Part shown: in pieces, positions 1 through 8,445 of the stretch
Numbering within the stretch: position 1 is the stretch's first letter
How the letters are laid out: each line of letters starts with the position of its first letter
Source: Acidobacteriaceae bacterium
Lineage (GTDB): Bacteria > Acidobacteriota > Terriglobia > Bryobacterales > Bryobacteraceae
Assembly: GCA_020247055.1 (NCBI GenBank)
Contig: JADCJL010000038.1
Span: forward strand, 1-48,607
Reading direction: 5' to 3'
DNA: 48,607 bases
The notes under the pieces: model-generated
The model's database searches: none
What the model saw: the letters and a program-made list of their open reading frames with translations, nothing else
What the model was told of the DNA's origin: nothing
Position numbers and translations under genes: made by a program

Positions 1-2
1 AG

Positions 3-158
3 GAGGTGGTGCGGGCTTTGCGGGGGAGTTATGGGTGCCGGGCGGGTGCGGCGCCGGAGGGTCTGCGGGCGCTGATTGCGGAGTCGCCGGAGTTTCAGAG
101 GGGGGGGTGCGGGCTGGTGGGGGCGTTGGGGGGAACCGGGTGCGGGTGTGCGCCGTAG
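3..158 (+). CDS. C-terminal end of an unidentified protein (5' truncated by window)
   Basis: The frame starting at base 3 is open to a TAG at 156-158 and encodes about 51 residues ending in a Gly/Cys-rich tail (TGCGCAP). Nearly every codon ends in G or T in the same manner as the confident plus-strand gene that follows, and the other two plus frames close earlier or read poorly, so this is probably the true reading frame. The segment around LRALIAESPEFQ looks like an ordinary amphipathic helix. I do not recognise the family. It ends 28 bp before the SDR gene, so the two may be co-transcribed. Confidence 0.4.
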   Translation, partial: EVVRALRGSYGCRAGAAPEGLRALIAESPEFQRGGCGLVGALGGTGCGCAP

Positions 159-186
159 GGGTTGACGGGTAGGATATGCTGGCGGC

Positions 187-942
187 ATGGATCTGGAACT
201 GCGGGATCACGTAGCGGTAGTGACGGGCGGGGCGAGCGGCATTGGCCGGGCTTGCGTGGAAGCTTTGGAGCGGGAGGGATGCCGGGTGGCGGTGTGGGAC
301 CGGCAGGGGCCGCGGAGCGTGGACGTGAGCGTGCTTGAGTCGGTGCAGGAGGCGCTACGGGAGACGGAGGAGCGGCTGGGTCCGGTGCGGCATCTGGTGC
401 ATGCGGCGGCGATGGGGTCGGGGAAGTTTGGGTTTCCGTTTTTGAATCTGGCGCCGGGGGATTGGCCGCGGGTGCTGGAGGTGAACATACTGGGGATGGT
501 CAATGTAGCGCAGGCGCTGGCGCCGGGGATGATGGAGCGGCGGGCGGGGACGATGGTGTTTCTGGCGTCAGTGGCGGGGCAGATCGGGTCGCAGACGGAT
601 CCGCCGTATTCGGCGAGCAAGGCGGCGAATATCAACTTTGCGCAGTGTTTGGCGAAGGACCTGGCGCCGTACGAGGTGCGGGTGAATACGGTGAACCCGG
701 GGATGGTGAGGACGCCGCTGAACCGGGCGGTTTGGCAGGCGTGGCATGATCAGCAGCCGGCGGAGAAGCGGCGGACGTACGAGGAGTGGGCGGGGGAGAA
801 GGTGAGGGCGGTGGCGCCGTTAGGGCGGTGGCAGGAGCCGGCCGAGATTGCGGATATGGTGGTGTTTTTGTCGTCGGCGCGGGCGCGGTCCGTGACGGGG
901 CAGACGATTAACGTGGATGGAGGGCAGGTGATGCACTGGTAG
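187..942 (+). CDS. SDR family NAD(P)-dependent oxidoreductase (FabG-like)
   Basis: A 251-residue classical short-chain dehydrogenase/reductase, expected to be cytosolic and to reduce a carbonyl or oxidise an alcohol with NAD(P)(H). The N-terminal Rossmann motif TGGASGIG is at residues 13-20. The catalytic set is Asn100, Ser128 (LASVAG), Tyr141 and Lys145 (YSASK), followed by the PGMVRTP loop at 171-177. The C-terminal NVDGG motif is the usual ending. The NNAG motif is replaced by HAAA near 72-75, a mild deviation. Length is typical. Substrate cannot be predicted; FabG-like acyl reductases and sugar or steroid dehydrogenases share this scaffold. Its last 35 bp overlap the 3' end of the convergent sensor-kinase gene. 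Confidence 0.93.
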   Translation: MDLELRDHVAVVTGGASGIGRACVEALEREGCRVAVWDRQGPRSVDVSVLESVQEALRETEERLGPVRHLVHAAAMGSGKFGFPFLNLAPGDWPRVLEVNILGMVNVAQALAPGMMERRAGTMVFLASVAGQIGSQTDPPYSASKAANINFAQCLAKDLAPYEVRVNTVNPGMVRTPLNRAVWQAWHDQQPAEKRRTYEEWAGEKVRAVAPLGRWQEPAEIADMVVFLSSARARSVTGQTINVDGGQVMHW

Positions 943-2983
943 GGGTCCAGCGGGCGATGGCGGCGCTGAGGGTGGCGAGGTCGATGGGTTTGGTGAGGTA
1001 GTCGGCCATGCCGGCGGCGAGGCAGCGTTCGCGGTCGCCCTGCATGGCGTTGGCGGTGATGGCGAGGATGGGGATGCGTTCGCTTTCCGACCAGCGTTGT
1101 TGGAGGGCGCGGGCGGTGGCGAGGCCGTCCATGCCGGGCATCTCCCAGTCCATGAGGATGAGGTCGAAGGGGCGGGTGGTGGTGATGGCGAGGGCTTCTT
1201 CGCCGGAGTTGACGAGGGTGGCCTGGCAGCCGAGTTTTGTGAGCATGAGTTCGAGGACTCGGCGGTTGACGGGGTTATCTTCGACGACAAGGACGCGGGA
1301 GGATTTGAGGGGAAGACGAGCCAGGCGAGCGGCGGTGGTTTCGAGGGCGGGGACGCGGGCGAAGGGCAGAGAGAGGGTAAAGACGGAGCCTTTCCCCGTG
1401 GCGGAGGCGAGCGTGAGGCTGCCGCCCATGAGTTCGGCCAGGCGCCGGGAGATGGCAAGACCGAGGCCGGAGCCACCGCGCCAGCGGGCGATGGGATCTT
1501 CGCCCTGGATGAAGACTTCGAAGAGGCGGTGCTGGTCTTCCGGGGAGATGCCGATGCCGGTGTCGGCGATGGTGAAGCTGGCGAGGAGGTCCTGGGGGCC
1601 GCAGGGTTGGAAGGAGAGGCTGATGGTGACTTCGCCGTGGTCGGTGAACTTGATGGCGTTGCTGACGAGGTTGACGAGGATTTGGCGGAGACGGAGTTCG
1701 TCGGCGGAGACCAGGAGCAGGTCGTCCGGGAGGGGGCCGAGGTGGAGGCGGATGCCCTTTTCGATGGCGCGGGCGCGGAAGAGTCGTTCGACTTCCTGGA
1801 GTTGGGCGGGGAGGGAGACGGGGGCGAGGCGGATATCGATTTTGCCGGATTCGACTTTGGCGAGGTCGAGGATTTCGTTGAGGAGACCGAGGAGAGCTTC
1901 GGCGGATTCGTTGATGGTGGTGGCGAGTTCGCGCTGGGCGGGGGAGAGGCTGGTTTGGAGGAGGAGGCCGGCCATGCCGAGGATGCCGTTCATGGGGGTA
2001 CGGATCTCGTGGCTCATTTTGGCGAGGAAGGCGGATTTGGCGCGGTTGGCAACTTCGGCGGCCACGCGGGCGCGGCGGAGGCGGAGGGTTTGCCAGCCGA
2101 GGAGGAGGCAGGCGAGGGCGAGGGCGGAGAGGCCGTACCAGAGCTGTTGCGTACGGTGATCGGATTCGAGGAACTCGGAGATGGTGAACAGCTGGCTGGA
2201 GGTGGCGATGCCCCAGTTGAAGCTGATGGTGGCAAAGCGGCCGCTGCGGGTCATGCGGTTGAGTTCTTCGCGGAGTTGGTTGGCGACGCGGGTGGCTTCG
2301 CGGTCGCGGGAGTTGGCGGCGATGGAGAACAGGAGGTCCCAATTGGGGAGGGTGTGGAGGGCGATGCGGCGGGCGCCGCAGGAGGGTGGTTTCGAGGAGA
2401 GGACGCCATCGCTCATACCTTCGGCGACGAGAGCGGCGTCGGCCTGGCCGCGGCAGAAGGCGTCGAAAGCGGCGAGCTGGTCCTGGACCTCGACTTCGAT
2501 GGCGCCAGGGGCGATGCGCTGGCTCCAGCTGGCGGCCTGGCCACCGCGAGCGCGGGCGAGGCGGAGGCCCGCCCATTTGGTGGGGAGGGGTTGGGATTCG
2601 GCGGTGATGAGCCAGTAGGCGAGGCGGTGGTAGGGTGCGCTGAAGTGGATGTAGGGGGGGAGGTCCGGGTTGGGGGTAAGGAAGGGCCAGAGGTCGATAC
2701 GCGCGGCGGCGAAGGCGGCGGCGGGGCCTTCGTTGGCCGGTACCCAGTCGAGCCGGATACCGAGGTTATTGGCGGCCTCTTGCATGCCCTCCGGCACGGG
2801 ACCGACGGGCCGGCCGGCCGGGGAGAGGTTCATGGCGGGGGGAAGGGAGCTGAAGCCGACGCGGAAGGCGCGGGTGCGGTCGACGGGGAGCTGGTCTTCC
2901 AGGAAAAAGTAGAGTCCAGAGCCGAGGGCGGCGATGAGGGCGAATGCGGCGAGGCGCCCAATCCAGGGTCGGCGAGGAGACAT
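908..2983 (-). CDS. Hybrid sensor histidine kinase/response regulator with periplasmic solute-binding sensor
   Basis: A 691-residue inner-membrane hybrid kinase. Order: N-terminal membrane segment (about 10-28); a periplasmic solute-binding-protein-family-3-like domain (about 38-265); a second membrane segment (about 282-299); HisKA with phospho-acceptor His325 ([12 protein letters not shown]); HATPase_c with N-box Asn442, DTGIGIS at 474-480 and GGSGLGLA at 503-510; and a C-terminal receiver with acidic pair Glu568/Asp569, phospho-acceptor Asp612 and Lys665. All catalytic residues are present. The fused binding domain suggests it senses a small solute, possibly an amino acid. The receiver is terminal with no Hpt or output domain nearby, so a separate phosphotransfer partner is likely. 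ATG chosen at 2983; no clear Shine-Dalgarno precedes it. Confidence 0.93.
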   Translation of the reverse strand: MSPRRPWIGRLAAFALIAALGSGLYFFLEDQLPVDRTRAFRVGFSSLPPAMNLSPAGRPVGPVPEGMQEAANNLGIRLDWVPANEGPAAAFAAARIDLWPFLTPNPDLPPYIHFSAPYHRLAYWLITAESQPLPTKWAGLRLARARGGQAASWSQRIAPGAIEVEVQDQLAAFDAFCRGQADAALVAEGMSDGVLSSKPPSCGARRIALHTLPNWDLLFSIAANSRDREATRVANQLREELNRMTRSGRFATISFNWGIATSSQLFTISEFLESDHRTQQLWYGLSALALACLLLGWQTLRLRRARVAAEVANRAKSAFLAKMSHEIRTPMNGILGMAGLLLQTSLSPAQRELATTINESAEALLGLLNEILDLAKVESGKIDIRLAPVSLPAQLQEVERLFRARAIEKGIRLHLGPLPDDLLLVSADELRLRQILVNLVSNAIKFTDHGEVTISLSFQPCGPQDLLASFTIADTGIGISPEDQHRLFEVFIQGEDPIARWRGGSGLGLAISRRLAELMGGSLTLASATGKGSVFTLSLPFARVPALETTAARLARLPLKSSRVLVVEDNPVNRRVLELMLTKLGCQATLVNSGEEALAITTTRPFDLILMDWEMPGMDGLATARALQQRWSESERIPILAITANAMQGDRERCLAAGMADYLTKPIDLATLSAAIARWTPTSASPALHPR

Positions 2984-3015
2984 AGTACGCTGGTCATCTT
3001 AGCAGGGCGGGTAGC

Positions 3016-3048
3016 AAAAAGGGCCTCCCTTGCCAGGAGGCCCTTTTT
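3016..3048 (-). terminator. Rho-independent terminator after the TonB receptor gene
   Basis: A perfect 13-bp stem (arms 3016-3028 and 3036-3048) with a 7-nt loop. The GC-rich core GGGCCTCC/GGAGGCCC is flanked by five A on one side and five T on the other, so it can terminate in either direction. It lies 31 bp after the receptor stop codon on the minus strand and just upstream of the sensor-kinase start, separating the two transcripts. Confidence 0.9.
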
Positions 3049-3078
3049 GTTGATGCGGCGATGCGTTGCGACGGTTGG

Positions 3079-6000
3079 CTAGAAGAGGAACTTCAGGCCG
3101 AACTGCTGCTGGCGCATGTTGGTGGCGGTGCCGGTGATGTTGCCGAAGTTGGTGGCGCCCACAACAAAGCTGGTGTTGGGCAGACCGAAGTTCGGATGGT
3201 TGAGTGTATTGAAGGTCTCCCAACGGAACTGGAGCTTCACGCTTTCCGTGATGGTGAAGTTCTTGAAGAGGCTCCAATCGAAGTTGACTTGACCCGGGCC
3301 ACGCAGGAAGTTACGGGGCGTGTTGCCATAGGTGAATTCGGCGGGAAGGGCGAAGCCGCTGATGTTGACACAGTTGACGAGCTTGCCGCTGCCGCAGTTG
3401 ACGGTGATGGGCGTGCCGGAGAAGTTGGCGCGCTGGGTACCCTGGCCGACATTGGCGCGGTCGACCGCGAGAACGGCGCCGAAGGGCAGGCCGGACTGGA
3501 TGGTGGTGATGCCATTCATCTGCCAGCCGCCGAACGCGTTCTTCAGGAACTTGCTCGAGGAGTTGGCAAAGAGCGGAATCTCATAGTTATAGCTGGCCAC
3601 GGTGCGATGGGGGATATCCCAGTTGGCGCGGCCATAGTCGAGGCGCCAGTTGAAGGGATCCATGACGTTGGAGCCGCTGTTGGAGTCGGTGGCGACGTCG
3701 AGGACCTTCGAGTAGGTGTAGCTGAAGAGGGTGGTGAGACCCTTGAAGCCGTTCTGGCGGTAGACGAGGCTGAGACCGTTGTATTTGGAGTTCAGGTCGT
3801 TGGTGATCTGCCGGATGACGGCGAAGCGCGGGTTGGGACGGCGATCGTTGATGCTGCCCGGGCCCGGCCGCGGCGTGTTGAGGAAGAAGCTGCGGTCGAG
3901 GTGGTAGGCGTAGTTGCCGAGGTACTCGACGGCGATGCCGGCGGTGCGCCAGAGGCCGCGCTCAATGCTGAGGCTCCACTGGTTCATCGAACCGTTGGGC
4001 AGATAGGGGCTGATGTGGAACGCGTTGGGCCGCGCCGAAAGGGTACCGCCCGCCGCGGGGAGGGGGTTCGACAGGGTGAGCGCGTTCGAGGGGAGAATGC
4101 CATTGACGAGCGAGTTATTGAAGGTGAAAATCGTCGAGAACGGCGGATTGGTGGTGGCCAGAGTGAAGGAGTTCATCTGGTTGGGGTTGTAGTAGAGACC
4201 GAAGCCACCGCGGATGACGAACTTCGACGGCATGCGGTAGGCAAAGCCGAAGCGCGGCGCGAAGTTGTTGCGGTCGGCCTGGTGGTAGGGGATCTTCGAG
4301 GGGACGGTGCCCGGGATAAAGGCCGTCTGCTCGGGATTGAGGATGGTGCCGTTGCCGGTGGTGGACTGGGGCACGATGGGGAGTTCATAGCGGATGCCGA
4401 GGGTCAAGGTGAGGCGGTTCGAAACCTGCCACTTGTCCTGGACAAAGAAGCCATGACGCCACTGCTGGCCGCCGCCGGGGACCATGGGCCCGGGGGTGGT
4501 GATGTTCTGGGGCAGGCCGAGCATGAAGTCGGCCGGGGCGTAGCCGGTCAGCTGGCCGTTGAAGCCGAAGCCGCCGCGGGGGTTGTTGTTGGCCGTGCGG
4601 TTGGTGATGACCTGGCGGCTATCGATACCGAAGGCGATGTTGTGGGCCGATTTCAGGATGCTGGTGGTGTTGGAGAGCTGGCGCGTGGCGTCCTGCTGGA
4701 ACCAGTTGGTGGAGCTCATGTTCTGACCGCCGATCGCCATGTAGTTGGCGATGCCGAGCGAGGGCAGGCCGGGGTTGGAGGCGGAGGTCGCAAAGCCGGG
4801 GATGCCCAGGTCGCTGCCAGCGGTGGCCGGGAAGCGCTTGCCGGGGGTGAAGAAGTTCAGGGCATCGATGGTGGTGTACTGGTCGCCGTAGCGGAAGTCA
4901 TTCACAATCGAGGAGCTGAAGATCCGGGTATAGCCGATGACGTAGTTGCGATCGCCGACCGGCTGTTCCGAGCCGTTGAACGGGTTGGAGTTCTCGTTGA
5001 ACAGGACGGTGGAGTTGGTGACGTAGCGGAAGAAGAACCGGTTGTTCTCGCCGATGGACTGGTCCAAACGGCCAACATACTGCCGACCGGTATTGTTGGC
5101 GGCGATGTTGGTGTTGTAGTTCTGCAGCAGGCCCGGGCCGTTGGGCAGGGGCATGTAGGCCAGAGAACGGGTGGCCTGGGGGGCGATCCGGTTGTTGGGG
5201 ATGATGTTGCCGGGGAAGGGGTTGCCGGTGAGGGGGTCGCGTGCGATGGTGGTGGTTTCGCTGAAATTGCCCTGGCGCATCAACGGGGTAAAGACGCTAT
5301 CGATGGTCGGACCCTGAGAGACGAGACGAAGGTCTTCCCAACCGAACATGAAGAAGGTCTTGTTTTTGCCGTTGTAGAGTTTCGGTATCACGACGGGACC
5401 ATTGAACTGCACGCCGAACTGGTTCTGGCGCAGGGGCGGCTTGCTGCGGCCCTGGGGAAGAAAGAAGGGTTTGGCGTCGAGCACCTGGTTGCGGAGGAAC
5501 TCATAGGCGGCACCGTGGAAGTTGTTGGTGCCGGACTTGGTGATCATGTTGACCTGGACGCCGAGGTAGCCGCCGTACTGGGCGGGGTAGGTGCCGGTCT
5601 GGACCTGCACTTCGGCGACGGCGTCGACGGAGGGGCGTAGCGTGGTGGTCGTGATGAGGTTCGACATGATGCTGACGCCGTCGAGGGAGACGCTGTTGGT
5701 GATTTCGCGCAAGCCGGCGCCGATGTAGGCTTCACCGCCACCGGGGTTGCTGGTGCCGCGGGCGCCGAAGATGACGCCGGGGGTGGTAATGGCCAGACGC
5801 ATGGGGTTGCGGCCGTTGAGGGGGAGTTCGGCCGTGCTCTTGGTGGAGATGACTTCGTTCATCGACGCTTCGTCGGTCTTGATGGGCGGAATATCAGCGG
5901 TGACTTCGACGCGCGTATCGACCGAACCGACCTTGAGAGAGAAGTCCGAGCGGACGGTCTGGTTGGCGGAGAGGCTGATGTCCTTGGTGCTGCTGGTGCT

Positions 6001-6267
6001 GAAACCGTTTTTCTGGACGGTGACGGTATAGACGCCGGCCTTCAGGAACTGGAATTCGTAGTTGCCACTTTCGTTGGACGTGGCGTTGAGGGATTCACCG
6101 GTGTTCTGGTTGAGCGCCGTGACTTGTGCTCCGGCGATGCTGGCGCCAGAGGCGTCGGCGACGTTGCCGACGATGGACGTGTTGCTGGCGAGTTGGGCGA
6201 AACCGGGGAGAGCGAGAGCGAGACAGAGCACCGCCGAGGAAGACCAGCGTTGCGCGGGTGACTTCAT
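3079..6267 (-). CDS. TonB-dependent receptor with N-terminal carboxypeptidase-regulatory-like domain
   Basis: A 1062-residue outer-membrane protein. A signal peptide (basic start, hydrophobic core to about residue 24, cleavage probably after GFAQ) is followed by a carboxypeptidase-regulatory-like beta-sandwich (about 30-110: GNVADASGASIAGAQV, then the YEFQFLKAGVYTV strand). A plug region follows (about 130-240, with ELPLNGRNP and the SLDGVSIM segment), then a large beta-barrel rich in Asn and aromatic residues that ends LKFLF, the terminal-Phe signature of BAM-inserted barrels. This OAR-like type is heavily expanded in Acidobacteria. Ligands are usually unknown, often oligosaccharides or large solutes. 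Start at 6267 is supported by an AAGGAGGT ribosome-binding site at 6278-6285. No SusD-like gene is adjacent, so it is a stand-alone receptor. Confidence 0.95.
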   Translation of the reverse strand: MKSPAQRWSSSAVLCLALALPGFAQLASNTSIVGNVADASGASIAGAQVTALNQNTGESLNATSNESGNYEFQFLKAGVYTVTVQKNGFSTSSTKDISLSANQTVRSDFSLKVGSVDTRVEVTADIPPIKTDEASMNEVISTKSTAELPLNGRNPMRLAITTPGVIFGARGTSNPGGGEAYIGAGLREITNSVSLDGVSIMSNLITTTTLRPSVDAVAEVQVQTGTYPAQYGGYLGVQVNMITKSGTNNFHGAAYEFLRNQVLDAKPFFLPQGRSKPPLRQNQFGVQFNGPVVIPKLYNGKNKTFFMFGWEDLRLVSQGPTIDSVFTPLMRQGNFSETTTIARDPLTGNPFPGNIIPNNRIAPQATRSLAYMPLPNGPGLLQNYNTNIAANNTGRQYVGRLDQSIGENNRFFFRYVTNSTVLFNENSNPFNGSEQPVGDRNYVIGYTRIFSSSIVNDFRYGDQYTTIDALNFFTPGKRFPATAGSDLGIPGFATSASNPGLPSLGIANYMAIGGQNMSSTNWFQQDATRQLSNTTSILKSAHNIAFGIDSRQVITNRTANNNPRGGFGFNGQLTGYAPADFMLGLPQNITTPGPMVPGGGQQWRHGFFVQDKWQVSNRLTLTLGIRYELPIVPQSTTGNGTILNPEQTAFIPGTVPSKIPYHQADRNNFAPRFGFAYRMPSKFVIRGGFGLYYNPNQMNSFTLATTNPPFSTIFTFNNSLVNGILPSNALTLSNPLPAAGGTLSARPNAFHISPYLPNGSMNQWSLSIERGLWRTAGIAVEYLGNYAYHLDRSFFLNTPRPGPGSINDRRPNPRFAVIRQITNDLNSKYNGLSLVYRQNGFKGLTTLFSYTYSKVLDVATDSNSGSNVMDPFNWRLDYGRANWDIPHRTVASYNYEIPLFANSSSKFLKNAFGGWQMNGITTIQSGLPFGAVLAVDRANVGQGTQRANFSGTPITVNCGSGKLVNCVNISGFALPAEFTYGNTPRNFLRGPGQVNFDWSLFKNFTITESVKLQFRWETFNTLNHPNFGLPNTSFVVGATNFGNITGTATNMRQQQFGLKFLF

Positions 6268-6277
6268 TATAATAGAG

Positions 6278-6328
6278 ACCTCCTTAGGAATAGGCTGGCA
6301 AGAGGGGACTCCCCTTGTACCTCAAGGG
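6278..6328 (-). promoter_or_regulatory. 5' leader of the TonB receptor gene: strong RBS and two competing hairpins
   Basis: Bases 6278-6285 read AAGGAGGT on the minus strand, a full-length Shine-Dalgarno 10 nt before the ATG. Just upstream are two inverted repeats that share bases: AGGGG/CCCCT (6303-6315, 3-nt loop) and CCCTTG/CAAGGG (6312-6328, 5-nt loop). Because both use the central C-run, only one can fold at a time. Whether they regulate the gene is inference; I see no riboswitch family I recognise. Confidence 0.45.
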
Positions 6329-6351
6329 TAGCACTTCGATGGGGAACCAGT

Positions 6352-6544
6352 TTATTGGCCACACGCAAGTTTTCCCATTGGAATGGTGGCGGCATCGAGA
6401 CCGAGGTCGTTCTTGCGCTCACGCGCACCGAGTTCGGGGTAACGGATTTTCGCAAGGACAACGGCGAGCCCCTCGAAGATCATGCCCCCTTCGTTGGACA
6501 TCAGGTCATCCAAGAGCCCGTTCGATGTCGATACGCTCCGCCAT
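6352..6544 (-). pseudogene. Decayed 5' fragment of a gene downstream of the Fic gene
   Basis: An ATG at 6544, 10 bp after the Fic stop, opens a frame reading AERIDIERAL, which closes after one further codon. Moving the frame by one base at about 6511 continues as DDLMSNEGGMIFEGLAVVLAK and then PEL-ARERKNDLGLDA before the reading becomes unrelated and stops at 6352. I recall this N-terminus (ERIDIERAL-DLIS-EEGM, then ERK-DLGLDA) from uncharacterised proteins next to Fic-type genes in Acidobacteria and Proteobacteria, but that is memory rather than a search. A single-base insertion plus loss of the rest makes it a remnant. Confidence 0.5.
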
Positions 6545-6554
6545 TGCAGTAACT

Positions 6555-7005
6555 TCAATCCGCCTTGTCGGGGAATAACCCTGGTATCCATCGGGAGGCC
6601 AATGTAGCGGAGAATGCCAGACGCAGTGGGGCTCGGCGGGCCTGACGTTCGCCTGTTCCCAATACAGTCTCGGCATCGCCGCGCGGCAATTCGCCGCGGT
6701 ACAGCACTGCCTCCAGGACCTTCCGGATTTTGGAAGCAGTTCGCCCACTCTGACTTCTTCCTCCGCCCACAGCAGGATTCGGGCGCGTAGCCGGCCCGGC
6801 TGGACCAGGCTTTCCATAAAGGTCACCTGATCGATACAGATCTTCAGGAAAAACTGTGTGAACTCTCCAAGGGCCTCTATGCTCAGCGTGCCGCGTCCGG
6901 CGAGATCGTTGCGGCGTGTCTGGTCGCAGTTGGCAAGCAATCGCTTGTACTCCTGGTCATTTCGCGCAAGTCCCTGCGCAACCGACCACATTGCACCGGT
7001 GTCTA
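6555..7005 (-). pseudogene. 3' remnant of a Fic-family protein gene, cut by IS630
   Basis: The frame from 7005 reads GAMWSVAQGLARN, then CDQTRRNDLAGRGTLS and MESLVQPGRLRARILLWAEEE, matching the C-terminal region of bacterial Fic/DOC-type AMP-transferase proteins that end in a winged-helix segment. After LLPKSG, at about 6720-6726, the match jumps to another frame (VLEAVLYRGELPRG), a net one-base loss. After GERQARR it jumps straight to APLRLAF, missing about 17 residues, before ending ASRWIPGLFPDK at 6555. The catalytic HPFxxGNGR part is absent: the IS630 end lies a few codons upstream of GAMWS, and nothing Fic-like appears beyond the IS. Three independent lesions make it dead. Confidence 0.8.
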
Positions 7006-8171
7006 GCGGTCTGCTTCAAACAGTCTGTCGTTTATTCAGCGTACTCTGCGCCCGCATGACTTTGGCCAGGATATCCTGAGCTTTCGCCGTCCAGATGAAG
7101 GGCTTGGGCTCTGCGTTGTGGTGGTCGACGTATTCATCGAGGGCCTCGATGAGTTCCAGGACGCTGCGGAATACGCCTCGCTTCAGCCGGTTTTCCGTGA
7201 GATCCCGGAAGAAGCGTTCGACCATGTTGAGCCACGAGGCGCTGGTCGGCGTGAAGTGCACATGGAAACGCGGGTGCCGTTTCAGCCAACGCTGGACCTT
7301 GGGGTGTTTGTGCGTGGCGTAGTTGTCGGCGATCAAATGGATCTGGCGGTCTTGCGGAGTCGCTTCGTCGATCAGACACAGAAACTTCAACCATTCCTGG
7401 TGCCGATGCCGCTGCTGGCAGAGGCTGATGACCCGGCCCGTCGCCGCGTCCATGGCCGCGAAGAGCGTCGTGGTGCCGTAGCGTTTGTAGTCGTGGGTCA
7501 TGGTCTCAGCCCGGCCACGCTTCAACGGAAGACCCGGCTGCGTGCGATCGAGGGCCTGCACCTGGCTTTTCTCGTCAACACAGAGCACGATCGCGTGTTC
7601 CGGTGGGCTCAGGTAAAGGCCGACGACTGCCTCGAGTTTCTCGGCAAACAAGGGGTCGTTGCTGACCTTGAAGGTCGCGGAGCGGTGGGGCTTGAGTCCG
7701 TGGGCCCGCCAGATGCGCAGAACGCTGGTGTCACTGATCCCCATGTGCTTCGCCACGCTGCGAGTGCTCCAGTGGGTGGCATGGGCCGGCTTTTCGAGAG
7801 TGGTCAACCGGATTACTTCCGCTACCTTGTCTGGGGCGATCGAAGGCAGGCGACCGGGGCGGGGAGCGTCTTTCTCTAAGCCAGGCAGGCCTTTGGCCAG
7901 GAATCGCCAGCGCCAGCGAGCCGCCTTCTGCACGGAAATGGACAGGATTGCCGCAATCTCCAGGTTCTGCTTTCCCTCGGCGGCGAGGAGAACCACGCGG
8001 GCTCGCTCGGCAACCCGGACTTGAGACTTACGGCCGTTGGCCCACGCCTCCAGGGTGGTTCGCTGTTCAGCGGAGAGTTCGATTGGCGGAGCAACGCGCA
8101 TGAAAGTCCAGCACCTCAATTGTAGAGGCGTCGGAAAGCGCATACTGGTTACCATTAGCGAAGCAATACAC
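7006..8171 (-). mobile_element. IS630-family insertion sequence with TA flanks
   Basis: About 1166 bp bounded by TA dinucleotides at 7004-7005 and 8172-8173, as expected for the TA target duplication of IS630/Tc1-like elements. Inward from the two ends the sequences align as GCGGTCTGCTTC and GTGTATTGCTTC, imperfect terminal inverted repeats with a perfect TGCTTC core. The element carries one intact transposase. It lies in the decayed Fic gene. Exact ends are my best reading and could be off by a few bases. Confidence 0.75.
7016..8101 (-). CDS. IS630-family transposase
   Basis: A 361-residue DDE transposase that looks intact. The N-terminal half carries the helix-turn-helix region (VRVAERARVVLLAAEG, then LEIAAILSISVQKAARWRWR) typical of IS630 DNA-binding domains. 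The RNase-H-like core shows the acidic triad: Asp in LCVDEKSQVQAL, Asp in LIADNYATHKHP, and Glu in SWLNMVERFF. The ATG at 8101 (MRVAPPIELS) matches the usual family N-terminus; a further in-frame ATG at 8155 would add 18 residues but reads into the terminal repeat region. It fills almost the whole element. Confidence 0.93.
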   Translation of the reverse strand: MRVAPPIELSAEQRTTLEAWANGRKSQVRVAERARVVLLAAEGKQNLEIAAILSISVQKAARWRWRFLAKGLPGLEKDAPRPGRLPSIAPDKVAEVIRLTTLEKPAHATHWSTRSVAKHMGISDTSVLRIWRAHGLKPHRSATFKVSNDPLFAEKLEAVVGLYLSPPEHAIVLCVDEKSQVQALDRTQPGLPLKRGRAETMTHDYKRYGTTTLFAAMDAATGRVISLCQQRHRHQEWLKFLCLIDEATPQDRQIHLIADNYATHKHPKVQRWLKRHPRFHVHFTPTSASWLNMVERFFRDLTENRLKRGVFRSVLELIEALDEYVDHHNAEPKPFIWTAKAQDILAKVMRAQSTLNKRQTV

Positions 8172-8291
8172 TAGGGTCACGTAGTCATACTCCGCTGGGC
8201 TCGATTGAACCCGTGGCGTCGCACAGGGAACCGGGAATTGGAACTCTGCGAGCGGTCGTAACAGCCGCCGCGATGCGCGACTGCGATCCTT

Positions 8292-8319
8292 GGTACGAAC
8301 GCGAGGGTACGAACGCGAG
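8292..8319. repeat. 14-bp tandem duplication
   Basis: The 14-mer GGTACGAACGCGAG occurs twice head to tail (8292-8305, 8306-8319) in the 272-bp gap between the IS element and the exported TPR-like protein. Directly after it, 8322-8343 forms an imperfect hairpin with arms AGGTGCCAG and CTGCCACCT (one mismatch). No gene is visible in this gap. Confidence 0.7.
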
Positions 8320-8445
8320 GCAGGTGCCAGTTTCCTGCCACCTTTGCCGTCAGGGTGGAGTAATTTAGATTTCGCGGGGAGGACGTCACTTTCAACCCGC
8401 CCCGCCAAACGAGCCTTTGCCGTTCTGGCGTGCAACACTGTGTGC

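Noticed and set aside
1097-3082. Long open frame antisense to the sensor kinase (661 codons)
   Set aside because: Its translation is dominated by Gly, Glu, Asp and Ala runs, the usual antisense shadow of a GC-rich gene; the kinase on the minus strand has complete motifs.
3061-5640. 859-codon open frame antisense to the TonB receptor
   Set aside because: Composition-driven shadow without domains or ribosome-binding site; the minus-strand receptor has a signal peptide, a strong RBS and a terminator.
8174-8445. Possible 5' half of the Fic gene on the far side of the IS element
   Set aside because: No frame there shows Fic N-terminal or HPFxxGNGR sequence; the missing half is not in the window.
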